Positions 1 through 8,896 of a stretch of DNA of 64,000 bases are shown piece after piece. The stretch comes from Azospira oryzae (GTDB lineage: Bacteria; Pseudomonadota; Gammaproteobacteria; Burkholderiales; Rhodocyclaceae), in contig NZ_SHKM01000001.1 in assembly GCF_004217225.1 (NCBI RefSeq), forward strand, positions 248,001 to 312,000, given 5' to 3'. Numbering within the stretch: the first letter of the stretch is position 1; each line of letters begins with the position of its first letter. The notes beneath the pieces are model-generated. The model was given only the letters and a program-made list of their open reading frames with translations, was not told the DNA's origin and did no database searches. The position numbers and the translations under genes are program-made.

Positions 1-264
1 GGCCAGGCCGGTGTTGCCGGCGGTGGCCTCCACCAGGGTGGAGCCGGGCTTGATCAGGCCTTCCTTCTCGGCGGCGTCGATCATGGAACGGGCCACCCGG
101 TCCTTGATGGAGCCGCCCGGATTCTGGCTTTCCAGCTTGAGGAAGAGACGGCAGGGGCCGGTGTCGAAGTGGGTCACTTCCACCAGGGGGGTGGCCCCGA
201 TCAGGTCCAGGCTGGAGCGGGGCAGGGTGGCGGAAGGAGCGAGGGTGGCGGCGGTATCGGTCAT
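1..264 (-). CDS. Cysteine synthase / cystathionine beta-synthase family PLP enzyme, N-terminal part (cut by window edge)
   Basis: The first 88 residues are in the window, starting at the ATG at 264; the rest lies beyond base 1. The fragment has the fold-type II signature: LIGATPLVEV near the start, the PLP-lysine motif NPGGSIKDRV around residues 49-58, and the substrate loop TAGNTG near the cut. Family members condense serine or O-acetylserine with sulfide or homocysteine in the cytoplasm. The TGPCRLFLKLE stretch resembles bacterial cystathionine beta-synthases, but cysteine synthase cannot be excluded without the C-terminus. The next gene rightwards is a rhodanese, which fits a sulfur context. 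Confidence 0.88.
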   Translation of the reverse strand, partial: MTDTAATLAPSATLPRSSLDLIGATPLVEVTHFDTGPCRLFLKLESQNPGGSIKDRVARSMIDAAEKEGLIKPGSTLVEATAGNTGLA

Positions 265-625
265 GGAATCTCGGTTCGGCTGGAAGACGAAGGGGGCCGG
301 CGGGGACAGGTGGAGATGGGGGCCGGCCCGGGAAGGGGCGCCGTGGCCGGTTGCGGCAGTCATGGCGCTCCTGGGATGTCGCCCACTGTAATTCCAAGCC
401 GATTTTTACAAAAAGAATAAAAGCGAATTATTTGATATCTGTTGGTTATAGCTATTTTGCCCCTGGCGGCATCATCGGCCCCTTTTCCGGCTCTCCCGGG
501 GATGGCGCCAGGGCCAGCATTGACTGGGTTTTCGACCTTTCGGGAATAAGGGAATAAAAAAATGGAACTTCAGTGCATGAAGAGCCCTGGCTAGAGTGCA
601 GCCATTCCCACGCCATGAGGTTGTC
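265..625. other. Intergenic region upstream of the PLP enzyme
   Basis: About 360 bases with no convincing gene. The part from about 400 to 450 is distinctly AT-rich compared with its surroundings and lies upstream of the minus-strand PLP enzyme, so it probably holds that gene's promoter. No specific operator could be assigned. Confidence 0.4.
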
Positions 626-955
626 ATGCCCCTGTATCTGGTCCAAGGCCATCCCGCCGCTGCGCGTTGCGCCGACCTGGGCGAGCGGCTGGCCCGCATC
701 CACCGGGGCCGGCCCGGCGCCCTGCTCGATCTCCGGGCCGACATGGCCGTCCCCAGGCTGGAGGCGCTGATCGAGGCCCAGGACGGCATCGACGCCCGGG
801 CCGTGCTGGCCCTGGGAAGTCTGGCCAGCTACGGCGTGCATGAACTGCCGTCCGGCCCGGGAAGCGGGCCCGGTGCCCAGGTCTTGCCGGGGCCGCCCGT
901 CGGGGCGGCGAACACGGTATCGATGCAGGGAGGGAAAAATGGAGAGGAAAGCACC
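626..955 (+). other. Open frame joined in phase to the rhodanese: possible N-terminal extension or small gene
   Basis: An ATG at 626 is preceded by GAGG at 617-620 with 5-base spacing and opens a frame that runs without a stop into the rhodanese at 956. The first 80 or so codons have the G/C-rich third positions of real genes here; the last 30 codons before 956 do not look coding. The product could be a 257-residue protein with a C-terminal rhodanese domain, or a fused remnant of a separate gene. No domain is recognised in this part. Confidence 0.35.
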
Positions 956-1399
956 ATGGAAGATGAACTGATCCTGGCCCGGGCCCATGCCCGGGGAGTG
1001 GCGGAACGGCTGGCCTACGCCGGCGCCCTGACGCCGGAAGAGGCCTGGCTGCTGCTCAAGCTGCGTTCCGATGCCTGCCTACTGGACGTGCGCAGCGAGG
1101 CCGAGCGGGAACTGGTGGGCGCCATTCCCGGGGCCCGGGAGGTGGAATTCATGCGCTATCCGGACTGGGAGGAGAACCCGGACTTCGTCGCTCAGGTGCG
1201 CCGGGAGGTGGCGACGCAGGCGCTGGTGCTGCTCATCTGCCGCTCCGGCCAGCGTTCCCACCGGGCGGCGGAACTGCTGCGGCAGGCGGGCTACCGGCAG
1301 GTGTACAACGTGCTGGAAGGCTTCGAAGGGGCGAAGGACGCCCAGGGGCGGCGCACCCTCAACGGCTGGCGGCAGCGGGGCCTGCCCTGGCAGCAATGA
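956..1399 (+). CDS. Rhodanese-like domain protein
   Basis: A 147-residue single-domain rhodanese, expected to pass sulfane sulfur from a persulfide on its active cysteine. The catalytic loop is CRSGQRS with Cys at about residue 95 (LLICRSGQRSHRAAE), and the CH2A-type motif LLDVRSEAE lies before it. The ATG at 956 was chosen because GGAGAGGAAA precedes it closely and the domain begins soon after; the frame stays open upstream to 626. It stands alone, between a PLP sulfur enzyme on the other strand and a DUF2325 gene. Acceptor unknown. Confidence 0.85.
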   Translation: MEDELILARAHARGVAERLAYAGALTPEEAWLLLKLRSDACLLDVRSEAERELVGAIPGAREVEFMRYPDWEENPDFVAQVRREVATQALVLLICRSGQRSHRAAELLRQAGYRQVYNVLEGFEGAKDAQGRRTLNGWRQRGLPWQQ

Positions 1400-1404
1400 G
1401 TTTT

Positions 1405-1417
1405 GTTATTCCATAAC
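1405..1417. promoter_or_regulatory. Small AT-rich dyad GTTATTCCATAAC
   Basis: GTTAT-TCC-ATAAC is a perfect short dyad in AT-rich DNA between the rhodanese stop and the DUF2325 gene. It could be an operator for the latter. It vaguely recalls ATAAC-type CysB half sites, but that is only a suggestion. Confidence 0.25.
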
Positions 1418-1549
1418 GAAATAAAAACATCAACAATAAGTATTGGATGGTCTATTTGCGAAAAGGCAATCTGCTTTTGCCGCAACGGCATTCTTAATGC
1501 CCAGGGGCCTTCCTTCTCGAGGGCCGGCGGATCAGGATAGGAGATCGCA

Positions 1550-1843
1550 ATGTCACTGCTCATCGTCGGCGCCGACAACGTGCGCACCATCGAAAACGAA
1601 GTGGCCCGCCTGGCGCCGGCCCTGCTCGATGCCCCCACCGAGCACTGGAGCGGCCGCAAGGCCGGCGATTCGCGCCGGGTCATTCCCTCCCGCACCCGGC
1701 TGGTGGTGGTGGTCTGCGCCCGGGTGAACCACGAACTGCTGCGCCACGTGCGCCGCCAGGCGGAGAAGAGCGACGTGCCCCTGATCTACTGCCGCCATTC
1801 GGCCCTGGAGGTACGGGAAAAATTGGCAGCCTTCGTCGGGTAG
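1550..1843 (+). CDS. DUF2325 domain protein
   Basis: A 97-residue protein starting MSLLIVGADNV and containing VVVVCARVNHELL and DVPLIYCRHS, the pattern of DUF2325, a small Rossmann-like domain of unknown function often near metal or redox genes. AGGATAGGAG lies just upstream of the ATG. Cys58 and Cys82 are the only cysteines. The last third of this gene occurs again in decayed form at 3081-3172, downstream of an AT-rich insertion, so this locus has been rearranged. Confidence 0.75.
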   Translation: MSLLIVGADNVRTIENEVARLAPALLDAPTEHWSGRKAGDSRRVIPSRTRLVVVVCARVNHELLRHVRRQAEKSDVPLIYCRHSALEVREKLAAFVG

Positions 1844-1938
1844 GGCAGCAACGCGGACTGAATCACTCCTCTTCAGAAGATGTTCTTCTGTCGATTGAAA
1901 TGCCGCTTATTGAACGCTATCGGAGCCAAGCCGCCGAC

Positions 1939-2170
1939 CTAGGCATGGCGGCGCTTTGGGTTGTTGAAGCGTTTGATGTAATCAGAGATGCCCCGACGGG
2001 CTTCTTCCCAGTCGCGATAGATTTTTCGATGAATCCGCTTTGGTTGTAGCGGTATTGAGCGCCAAGTATGTTCCCATGCGTGACTGTGTCGACCCACCGA
2101 CGCATTGTCGCGAAAGAGGTTTGCATCGGCGAGCCGTACTGCTTAATCCAGGCGTAAAGGCTGTGCGAAG
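1939..2170 (-). pseudogene. IS3-family transposase debris
   Basis: Read on the minus strand, the end of this stretch encodes IHRKIYRDWEEARRGI and DYIKRFNNPKRRHA followed by a stop, the C-terminal signature of IS3-group OrfB (the EEAR...DYI..FNN.KRRH pattern). Upstream, 2125-2170 gives HSLYAWIKQYGSP, typical of the OrfA helix-turn-helix. The pieces lie in different frames and most of the transposase is missing, so the element is dead. No terminal inverted repeats were recognised. Confidence 0.7.
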
Positions 2171-2361
2171 AATTACGATGAATTGGAAAGCAGGGTGTGC
2201 GAGGCACCATGATGAAAATGCAGAACCGCCCCGGCCGGGAAAAACTACTTCAGTAACCAGAAAACACAATATGCTGCCCGGTATTAAATAAAACAAACAT
2301 ATTGAATTGTAATATCAATGGGTGTAAGTTGTTATTTGTTTTAGGGGTGTGGAGGGTTGTA

Positions 2362-2964
2362 GTGCTTGAAAAAAAATATGATTCTGATGCTTGTTGTTTG
2401 TTTGATAAGCATTTTATTGTTAGGAGATTTTTTATCTCAGTTGGGGTTTTTTTATTTTGCATTGCTATTTTAGGGCATCTGTTCTCTAGTTTTTTGTTTA
2501 TTTTTAGGGGTGGGAGTGCAGATGTCTTTGCGTTCCCGGTGATTGTTTTTTTTATCTCCTATCTATTTTTTTTCTTGTCATTTTTGCTCCTTGATTTGAA
2601 TGTTTCTGTAGATGGCAGTGAATTCTTTTCCGAATTTGACCGGATTGTTTTTTGGCGCTTCGGGTTTGTTAGTCCATTTAAAGGATGGCTTACGAAACCG
2701 TTGGTTGGAGTTCGGGATAAAATTTCTTCAATTATATTGCGCCATTATTGTGGAGACGAGATTGTTGCTGTTTTTTTTGTTACGCTATATTTTGTTTTAA
2801 GCTTCTTCTTTGATTTTGATAAAATGGTTAAAAGATATTCGGCAGGGGGTGGAGTGTTTTTATGCTCTTTGTTGTTGATGATGGTTTATTGTGCAGCATC
2901 ATCTGGTTTGGTTTTTTTGTTGCGACTTTATTGTAGGATTGTTGGTGTAAAGTCTAAACAGTAA
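2362..2964 (+). CDS. Hypothetical membrane protein in an AT-rich insert
   Basis: About 200 residues, rich in Phe, Leu and Val, with four or five likely membrane helices (about residues 22-42, 52-77, 135-150 and 165-190). The GTG at 2362 is preferred because GGAGGG lies five bases before it; the frame is open back to a TTG at 2302. Codon use is strikingly AT-rich, unlike neighbouring genes, which points to acquired DNA. No family was recognised. It lies between IS3 debris and the duplicated DUF2325 tail. Confidence 0.55.
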   Translation: MLEKKYDSDACCLFDKHFIVRRFFISVGVFLFCIAILGHLFSSFLFIFRGGSADVFAFPVIVFFISYLFFFLSFLLLDLNVSVDGSEFFSEFDRIVFWRFGFVSPFKGWLTKPLVGVRDKISSIILRHYCGDEIVAVFFVTLYFVLSFFFDFDKMVKRYSAGGGVFLCSLLLMMVYCAASSGLVFLLRLYCRIVGVKSKQ

Positions 2965-3311
2965 TTTCAAAACGGGATTGTAAAATAATGCAGCTCATTT
3001 TCTTAAAATTGAGATTGTTGTTGCGAACAATTCCGACTGTTTCTGCTGCATAGATCAAGTCGGCAAGTCATGCAAGCTTAGAACTGCGGCGCCACGTACG
3101 CCGCCAGGCGGAGACAAGCGAGGTGTCCCTGATCTACAGCCGCTATCGGCCCTAGAGGTATGGGAAAAGTTGAAATTATTTTGGCAGAGTCGGAAATTAT
3201 TCGTGGTGATGGCGATTACATTACTGGCTCATTTGGGTGTCTGTGTCGATTCAATCTTAGGCTTCGTGGCTGAGAATGGAGTGATGCCGGGTTTTCTAAG
3301 GCGCTGATGAC
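2965..3311. other. AT-rich intergenic region
   Basis: No gene was found. The stretch contains the second copy of the DUF2325 3' end (listed separately); otherwise it is AT-rich DNA without recognisable structure. Confidence 0.4.
3081..3172 (+). pseudogene. Decayed duplicate of the 3' end of the DUF2325 gene
   Basis: This 92-base segment aligns with 1733-1825 inside the DUF2325 gene (GAACTGC...GCGCCACGT...CGCCGCCAGGCGGAGA and onwards), with about a dozen substitutions and one single-base deletion that breaks the frame; an in-frame TAG is also present. It is a non-functional gene tail about 1.25 kb downstream of the intact one, with AT-rich DNA between. Confidence 0.8.
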
Positions 3312-3572
3312 ATGTTGTTTTTGAAGTTTGCCTTGCTTTTTATTGGTTTACATTTTCTATGTGTATTTGTTTTTTGTATTTATTCAAAAATCACTAACAA
3401 AAATCAGAAAGTAGTCGATATTTTGAACCTAGTCGACAATGATTGCCGGGCAGGGCGCGCGCGTGGGGTTCAACGTTTTTTATGGAGAGGCGTAGTTCTT
3501 TCGAAGTGGGCCTCCTTCGTCTCGTTGGTCTTGTATCTATTTGTTTTGATTTTGTTTTCATTACGAGCGTGA
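3312..3572 (+). CDS. Small hypothetical membrane protein
   Basis: An 86-residue frame with two strongly hydrophobic segments (about residues 2-24 and 68-84) around a basic central part. It shares the AT-rich composition of the 2.3-3.0 kb gene and lies just beyond the duplicated DUF2325 tail. No family recognised and no strong ribosome-binding site, so its reality as a gene is uncertain. Confidence 0.4.
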   Translation: MLFLKFALLFIGLHFLCVFVFCIYSKITNKNQKVVDILNLVDNDCRAGRARGVQRFLWRGVVLSKWASFVSLVLYLFVLILFSLRA

Positions 3573-3671
3573 GTTGTTGAAGAAGCTTGGGGCTAAAGTT
3601 TATTTGTGCAGCAGCGCAAAAATAAAATTTTTCGATGACGGCAGTGTGCATCCTCATCTAGTCCGAGGCTT

Positions 3672-5351
3672 TCAGCCTCCCGGCGCCAGGCCCTCGTCGT
3701 AGATGCGGTAGCCGTTGCGACCGGCCTGCTTGGCGGCGTACATGGCTAGGTCCGCATGTTTCATCAGGGTCTGGCTGTCGCTGCCATGGGCGGGGAAGAG
3801 GGCGATGCCGACGCTAGCGGTGATGACGTCCACCCGGATGCGGGCCTGGCCCAGCTCATAGGGTGCCGCCAGGCTGGCGATGATGGTTTCGGCCGCCCGG
3901 ATGACCCCTGCCGGCGCTCCCACCTCGGCCAGCACCACGATGAACTCGTCGCCCCCCTGGCGCGCCACGGTGTCGCCCTGGCGCACGCAGCGGGTGAGGC
4001 GCCGGGCGGCGGCGCTGAGCAGCTCGTCGCCCACTTCGTGGCCATGCACGTCATTTACCTGCTTGAAATGGTCTAGGTCGAGGAACAGCACGCCCACCTG
4101 CTGCTGGTGGCGCCGGGCCCGCAGCAGGGCCTGTTCCAGCCGGTCCTGCAGCAGGCGCCGGTTGGGCAGGCCGGTGAGGGCGTCGAAATAGGCCAGCTGG
4201 CGGATCTTCTCTTGGTCCCGGCGGCGTTCGCTGATGTCCTTCACCTGGACGTCGAAGCACTGGGCCACGCCCTGGGTGCTGCGCAGCACGGCGGCCGTCA
4301 GCTCCACCCACACCGGGCTGCCGTCGCTGCGCAGGTAGCGCTTCTCCGCCTGCCACACCGGCATTTCGCCCTGGCGCAGGCGGCGCCACATGGCCAGGTC
4401 GGCGGCCAGGTCCTCGTCCGGGGTCAGGTCCTCGAAACTGAGGCGCTCCAGGGCTTCCCGGGAGTAGCCGAGAATCTGGCAGAGGGCCTGGTTCACCTTG
4501 CCCAGGCGGCCGTCCAGATTGACGATGGCCATGCCCACCGGGGCGAATTCCATGAAATCCCGAAAGCGCTTTTCGCTTTCGAGGAGGGCGATTTCCCTTC
4601 CCTTGCGTTCGGTGATGTCGGCGCACAGGCCCACCACCTGGACCAGCCGCCGGTTGCCGTCGCACACCGGCGACAGGGTCAGGGCGGCGGGGAAGACCTG
4701 GCCGTCCCGGCGCTGCAGCCACAGTTCGCCGCGCCAGTGGCCGCCATCGGCCAGTTCCTGCATGAATTCCGGCGTCGGCCGTCCCGGCTGGGGCAGCAGC
4801 AGGCAGTGGTGGTCCTGGCCGACGATGTCGGCCTCGCTGTAGCCGGTGATGGCGCAGAAGGCGCCATTGACCGTTTCGAAGCGTCCCTCCCGGTCGAGGA
4901 TGAAAATGCCTTCGCTGGTGTTCTCGAAAATCTGGGAAAACTGGGCGCCGCGGCGCACCAGGGCGTGATGGGCGAAGGCCTGGGCGGTGACCGCCCGCAG
5001 TTCCTCCCCGTCCCAGGGCTTGTTGAGGAACTTGTAGATGTTGCCCTGGTTGATGGCGGCGATGACGGCGCCGATGTCCGCATAGCCGGAAAGGACCATG
5101 CGCACGGCGTCGGGGCGCAGGGCCCGGGCCTGGGCCAGGAATTCGACGCCGCTCATGCCGGGCATGCGGTAGTCGGAGAGGATGACCTGGACGTCGCGGT
5201 CGGCCAGTACCGCCAGGGCCTCCTCGCCGCTGGTGGCGGTCAGCACCTCATAGGGGGCGCTGCGGAATTCCCGCTTGAGGGCGTTGAGCAGGGCCGGTTC
5301 GTCGTCCACCAGCAGCAGGGTGCGGAATCCGGGGGGAGGGGCGAGGGTCAT
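3672..5351 (-). CDS. Response regulator-PAS-PAS-GGDEF protein (probable diguanylate cyclase)
   Basis: About 559 residues. In order: receiver domain (VDDE, then phospho-acceptor Asp in LSDYRMPGMSG), two PAS domains each ending in a DI(T/S)ER motif, then a GGDEF domain. The catalytic motif RQGGDEF is intact and RQGD lies five residues before it, matching the RxxD inhibitory site, so it should make cyclic-di-GMP with product feedback. There is no EAL domain. The ATG at 5351, with GGAG upstream, starts directly before the receiver; an in-phase GTG at 5456 would add 35 unusual residues. No kinase gene is adjacent. It is divergent from chrA. Confidence 0.88.
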   Translation of the reverse strand: MTLAPPPGFRTLLLVDDEPALLNALKREFRSAPYEVLTATSGEEALAVLADRDVQVILSDYRMPGMSGVEFLAQARALRPDAVRMVLSGYADIGAVIAAINQGNIYKFLNKPWDGEELRAVTAQAFAHHALVRRGAQFSQIFENTSEGIFILDREGRFETVNGAFCAITGYSEADIVGQDHHCLLLPQPGRPTPEFMQELADGGHWRGELWLQRRDGQVFPAALTLSPVCDGNRRLVQVVGLCADITERKGREIALLESEKRFRDFMEFAPVGMAIVNLDGRLGKVNQALCQILGYSREALERLSFEDLTPDEDLAADLAMWRRLRQGEMPVWQAEKRYLRSDGSPVWVELTAAVLRSTQGVAQCFDVQVKDISERRRDQEKIRQLAYFDALTGLPNRRLLQDRLEQALLRARRHQQQVGVLFLDLDHFKQVNDVHGHEVGDELLSAAARRLTRCVRQGDTVARQGGDEFIVVLAEVGAPAGVIRAAETIIASLAAPYELGQARIRVDVITASVGIALFPAHGSDSQTLMKHADLAMYAAKQAGRNGYRIYDEGLAPGG

Positions 5352-5519
5352 ACCGACAGGGCTCCGAAGGGATGCCAATGGATTGTACGTCGCCAGCCTC
5401 CCGGCGGCCCATGCTGGCGTGGCTTCATCCATGGGCTGCGGGTCCTGGGCCGGCACACGGCAGCAGATTAAATAGTATCGTCACGGCAGCGCCGTAACCT
5501 TGACCCACGTTCCTTGCCC

Positions 5520-6902
5520 ATGACCGAACCCATGTCCGCCCCACCCGCAACAAGTCAGCCTGCCGAGGGCGCCGCTCCTCCTGCCGTCTCCCTGGGCCAG
5601 GCCTTCCGCTACTGGTTCAAACTGGGCTGCATTAGCTTCGGCGGGCCGGCGGGGCAGATCGCCATCATGCATAGCGATCTGGTGGAGAAGAAGCGCTGGA
5701 TTTCCGAGCGGCGCTTTCTCCACGCCCTCAACTACTGCATGGTGCTGCCCGGCCCCGAGGCCCAGCAGCTGGCCACCTACATCGGCTGGATGATGCATCG
5801 CACCCTGGGCGGCCTCATGGCCGGCGGCCTGTTCGTGCTGCCTTCCCTGTTGCTGCTGATCGGCCTGGCCTGGGTGTACCTGGCCTTCGGCCAGGTGCCG
5901 GCGGTGGCCGGGGTGCTCTACGGCATCAAGCCGGCGGTGACGGCCATCGTCGCCCTGGCCGCCTGGCGCATCGGTTCCCGGGTGCTGCGTAACAGGGCTC
6001 TGGTGGCCATCGCCGCCGCCGCCTTCCTCGCCATCTTCGCCCTGGGGCTGCCGTTCCCCGCCATCGTTCTGGGGGCCGGTCTGCTCGGGGCTCTGGGCGG
6101 GCGTTGGCGGCCGGCCTGGTTTCAGGCCGGGGGCGGCCACGGAGTGGCGAAGCAGCATTTCGGCCCGGCCCTCATCGACGACGAGACGCCGCCGCCGGCC
6201 CATGCCCGTTTCACCTGGGGCCGCTTTGCCCGGGTGCTGCTGCTGGGCCTGGGCCTGTGGGCCGGGGCCATGGCTGGGCTGGTGGGGCTGTTCGGCTGGG
6301 ATGGTGCCCTGAGCCAGATGGGCTGGTTCTTCACCAAGGCGGCCCTGCTCACCTTCGGCGGCGCCTATGCGGTGCTGCCCTATGTCTTCCAGGGGGCGGT
6401 GGAGCATTACCAGTGGCTGTCGCCGGCCCAGATGATCGACGCCCTGGCCCTGGGGGAAACCACGCCGGGGCCCCTGATCATGGTGGTGACCTTCGTCGGC
6501 TTCGTCGGCGGCTGGAACCAGGCCCTGTTCGGTGCCGACCATCTCTTCCTGGCCGGGGCGGCGGCGGCCCTGGCGGTGACCTTCTTCACCTTCCTGCCGT
6601 CTTTCGTCTTCATCCAGCTGGGCGGGCCCTTGGTGGAATCCACCCACGGCCAGTTGAAATTCACCGCCCCCCTCACCGGCATCACGGCGGCGGTGGTGGG
6701 GGTGATCCTCAACCTGGCGCTGTTCTTTTCCTGGCATGTGCTGTGGCCGGCGGGCTGGGGTGGGGCCTTCGAGTGGCCGGCCCTGGTGCTGGGCCTGGGG
6801 GCGGGGCTGGCTCTGTTCCGCTACCAGCTGGGGGTGATCCCGGTGATCCTGGGCTGCGGCGCCGCGGGCCTGCTGCTGGCCTGGATACCGCCGCTGCTGT
6901 AG
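5520..6902 (+). CDS. chrA: Chromate transporter, ChrA family (CHR, long bidomain form)
   Basis: A 461-residue inner-membrane protein made of two homologous halves, as in long-chain CHR transporters. The first half has the signature FGGPAGQIA, then EKKRWISERRFLHALNYCM and PGPEAQQLA; the second half repeats it as FGGAYAVLP and GETTPGPLIM. About ten to twelve membrane helices are apparent. The family exports chromate. The ATG at 5520 is preferred over an in-phase TTG at 5514. No chrB-like regulator is next to it; a strong terminator follows. Confidence 0.92.
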   Translation: MTEPMSAPPATSQPAEGAAPPAVSLGQAFRYWFKLGCISFGGPAGQIAIMHSDLVEKKRWISERRFLHALNYCMVLPGPEAQQLATYIGWMMHRTLGGLMAGGLFVLPSLLLLIGLAWVYLAFGQVPAVAGVLYGIKPAVTAIVALAAWRIGSRVLRNRALVAIAAAAFLAIFALGLPFPAIVLGAGLLGALGGRWRPAWFQAGGGHGVAKQHFGPALIDDETPPPAHARFTWGRFARVLLLGLGLWAGAMAGLVGLFGWDGALSQMGWFFTKAALLTFGGAYAVLPYVFQGAVEHYQWLSPAQMIDALALGETTPGPLIMVVTFVGFVGGWNQALFGADHLFLAGAAAALAVTFFTFLPSFVFIQLGGPLVESTHGQLKFTAPLTGITAAVVGVILNLALFFSWHVLWPAGWGGAFEWPALVLGLGAGLALFRYQLGVIPVILGCGAAGLLLAWIPPLL

Positions 6903-6918
6903 CGGGGTGCTGAAACGA

Positions 6919-6947
6919 AAACGCCACCTTTGCGGTGGCGTTTTTTG
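6919..6947. terminator. Bidirectional rho-independent terminator
   Basis: A GC-rich hairpin (ACGCCACC / GGTGGCGT, short TTTGC loop) followed by six T residues on the plus strand and an A-rich stretch before it. It lies between the convergent chrA and ABC-F genes and can serve both. Confidence 0.85.
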
Positions 6948-6966
6948 TCTGGGACCGGGGTGCTCT

Positions 6967-8649
6967 TCAGGCGTCGACCTGGCGGCGGGAGGCGCTGGCC
7001 GCTTCCCGGGCGCGGCGGGCTTCGTCCAGCAGGTAGCGCTGGTAGTCGTCCAGGTCGCCGTCGTAGGGACCCACGGCGCCGTCGGCCACCAGCCAGAATT
7101 CGTCGCACACCGAGCGCAGCAGGGCCCGGTCGTGGCTGACCAGCATCACCGTGCCTTCGAATTCGTTCAGCGCCACGCTCAGGGCCTCCCGGGTGGAGAG
7201 GTCCAGGTGGTTGGTGGGTTCGTCCAGCAGCAAGAGGTTGGGGCGCTGCCAGACGATCATGCACAGCACCAGCCGGGCCTTTTCACCGCCGCTCATGGTG
7301 CCCACCGGTTGCTTGACCATGTCGCCGCTGAAATTGAAGGTGCCGAGGAAGTTGCGCAGGTCCTGTTCCTTGCCCGCCACGTAGCCGCTGCGGCCGGCGG
7401 CGATGACTTCCTTGGCCAGGCGGATCATGTGTTCCAGGGGCGTGTCCTCAGGCCGCAGCACGTCCAGCTCCTGCTGGGCGAAGTAGCCGATGTTGAGGCC
7501 CTTGCCCTCGGTCAGGTCGCCGGCGATGGGCGCCAGGTCCCGGGCGATGGTCTTGACCAGGGTGGACTTGCCCTGGCCGTTGGCCCCCAGGATGCCGATG
7601 CGCTGGCCCGCATGCACCGAGCGGTTGATGCCGCGCACGATGACCGTGGGCGGTGTGCCGGGCGCCGCATCCTCCGCCGGCGGGTAGCCGATGTCGGCGC
7701 CGAGCAGGGAGAGCATGGGGTTGGGCAGGTTGAGCGGCTCTTTGAATTCGAAGGTGAATTCGGCGTCGGCCAGCACCGGGGCGATCTTCTCCATGCGCTC
7801 CAGGGCCTTGACCCGGCTCTGGGCCTGCTTGGCCTTGCTGGCCTTGGCCTTGAAGCGGTCGATAAACTTCTGCAGGTGGGCGATCTTTTCCTGCTGCTTG
7901 GCCAGGGTGGCCTGTTGCAGCAGCATCTGCTCGGCCCGCATGTCCTCGAAGGTGCTGTAGTTGCCGCCGTAGCGCACCAGCTTGGCGTTGTCGATGTGCA
8001 GGGTGACGTTGGTGATGGCGTCGAGGAATTCCCGGTCGTGGCTGATCATCACCAGGGTGCCGGTGTAGCGCTTGAGCCAGGCTTCGAGCCAGACCAGGGC
8101 GTCCAGATCCAGGTGGTTGGTGGGCTCGTCCAGCAGCAGCAGGTCGGAAGGACACATCAGGGCCCGGGCCAGCTGCAGGCGCATGCGCCAGCCGCCGGAG
8201 AAGCTGTTCACCGGCTGGGTCAGTTCATCGACGTGGAAGCCGAGGCCCAGGATCAGGGCCTGGGCCCGGGCCGGGGCATCGTGGGCGCCGGCGTCGTAGA
8301 GGGCGGTGTAGGCATGGGCCATGCGCATGCCGTCGTCGCTGGCCTCGGCGGCGGCCACCTCCTGCTGGGCGGCCAGCAGCACGGTGTCGCCCTCGATGAC
8401 GAAGTCGGTGGCGCTCTGCTCGGTCTCCGGCATGTCCTGGGCCACCTGGGCCATGCGCCACTGGCTGGGGATGGAAACGTCGCCGCCGTCTTCGTGCAGG
8501 TTGCCGTTGAGCAGGGCGAAGAGGGAGGACTTGCCGGCGCCGTTGCGCCCCACCAGGCCGACTTTTTCGCCGGGGTTGATGGTGACGGAAGCGCGGTCCA
8601 GCACCACCTTGGTACCGCGGCGCAGGACGATGTTCTTGAGGGTAATCAT
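6967..8649 (-). CDS. yheS: ABC-F family ATPase, YheS-like
   Basis: A 560-residue protein with two ABC ATPase domains and no membrane segments, as in ABC-F ribosome-associated factors. Walker A motifs are GRNGAGKSS (residues about 36-44) and GANGQGKST; signatures are SFSGGWRMRL and MSGGEKARLV; both Walker B regions read LLLLDEPTNHLDL. A charged helical linker separates the domains. The start MITLKNIVLRRG and the DGGDVSIP region resemble E. coli YheS more than Uup or EttA. Family members are thought to act on stalled or initiating ribosomes; the specific role here is inferred. Confidence 0.9.
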   Translation of the reverse strand: MITLKNIVLRRGTKVVLDRASVTINPGEKVGLVGRNGAGKSSLFALLNGNLHEDGGDVSIPSQWRMAQVAQDMPETEQSATDFVIEGDTVLLAAQQEVAAAEASDDGMRMAHAYTALYDAGAHDAPARAQALILGLGFHVDELTQPVNSFSGGWRMRLQLARALMCPSDLLLLDEPTNHLDLDALVWLEAWLKRYTGTLVMISHDREFLDAITNVTLHIDNAKLVRYGGNYSTFEDMRAEQMLLQQATLAKQQEKIAHLQKFIDRFKAKASKAKQAQSRVKALERMEKIAPVLADAEFTFEFKEPLNLPNPMLSLLGADIGYPPAEDAAPGTPPTVIVRGINRSVHAGQRIGILGANGQGKSTLVKTIARDLAPIAGDLTEGKGLNIGYFAQQELDVLRPEDTPLEHMIRLAKEVIAAGRSGYVAGKEQDLRNFLGTFNFSGDMVKQPVGTMSGGEKARLVLCMIVWQRPNLLLLDEPTNHLDLSTREALSVALNEFEGTVMLVSHDRALLRSVCDEFWLVADGAVGPYDGDLDDYQRYLLDEARRAREAASASRRQVDA

Positions 8650-8896
8650 GGGGAAAGCCAGCCAGAGGGTCGGCCATGATAGCCACTTGGGCCGCCCGCA
8701 CCAAGGAAAATCGGGGCGGCGGGGTGGAAGGCCATGGCTATTTTGTCGCCGGGAAAACTTGATATTTGAATGGCATCAAGTCAGGATTCGGGATGAGGCG
8801 CGCCAGGCTTCGCTGCGAGAGGATTGCCCCATCCCGCGATCGAGCGAAGTTTTTCCGCCTCATTCCAACAAAACGCAGTCTTTCAGGGAGTATCCA

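Noticed and set aside
1939-2170. Intact insertion sequence
   Set aside because: Only fragments of IS3-type OrfA and OrfB in different frames remain, and no terminal repeats were found.
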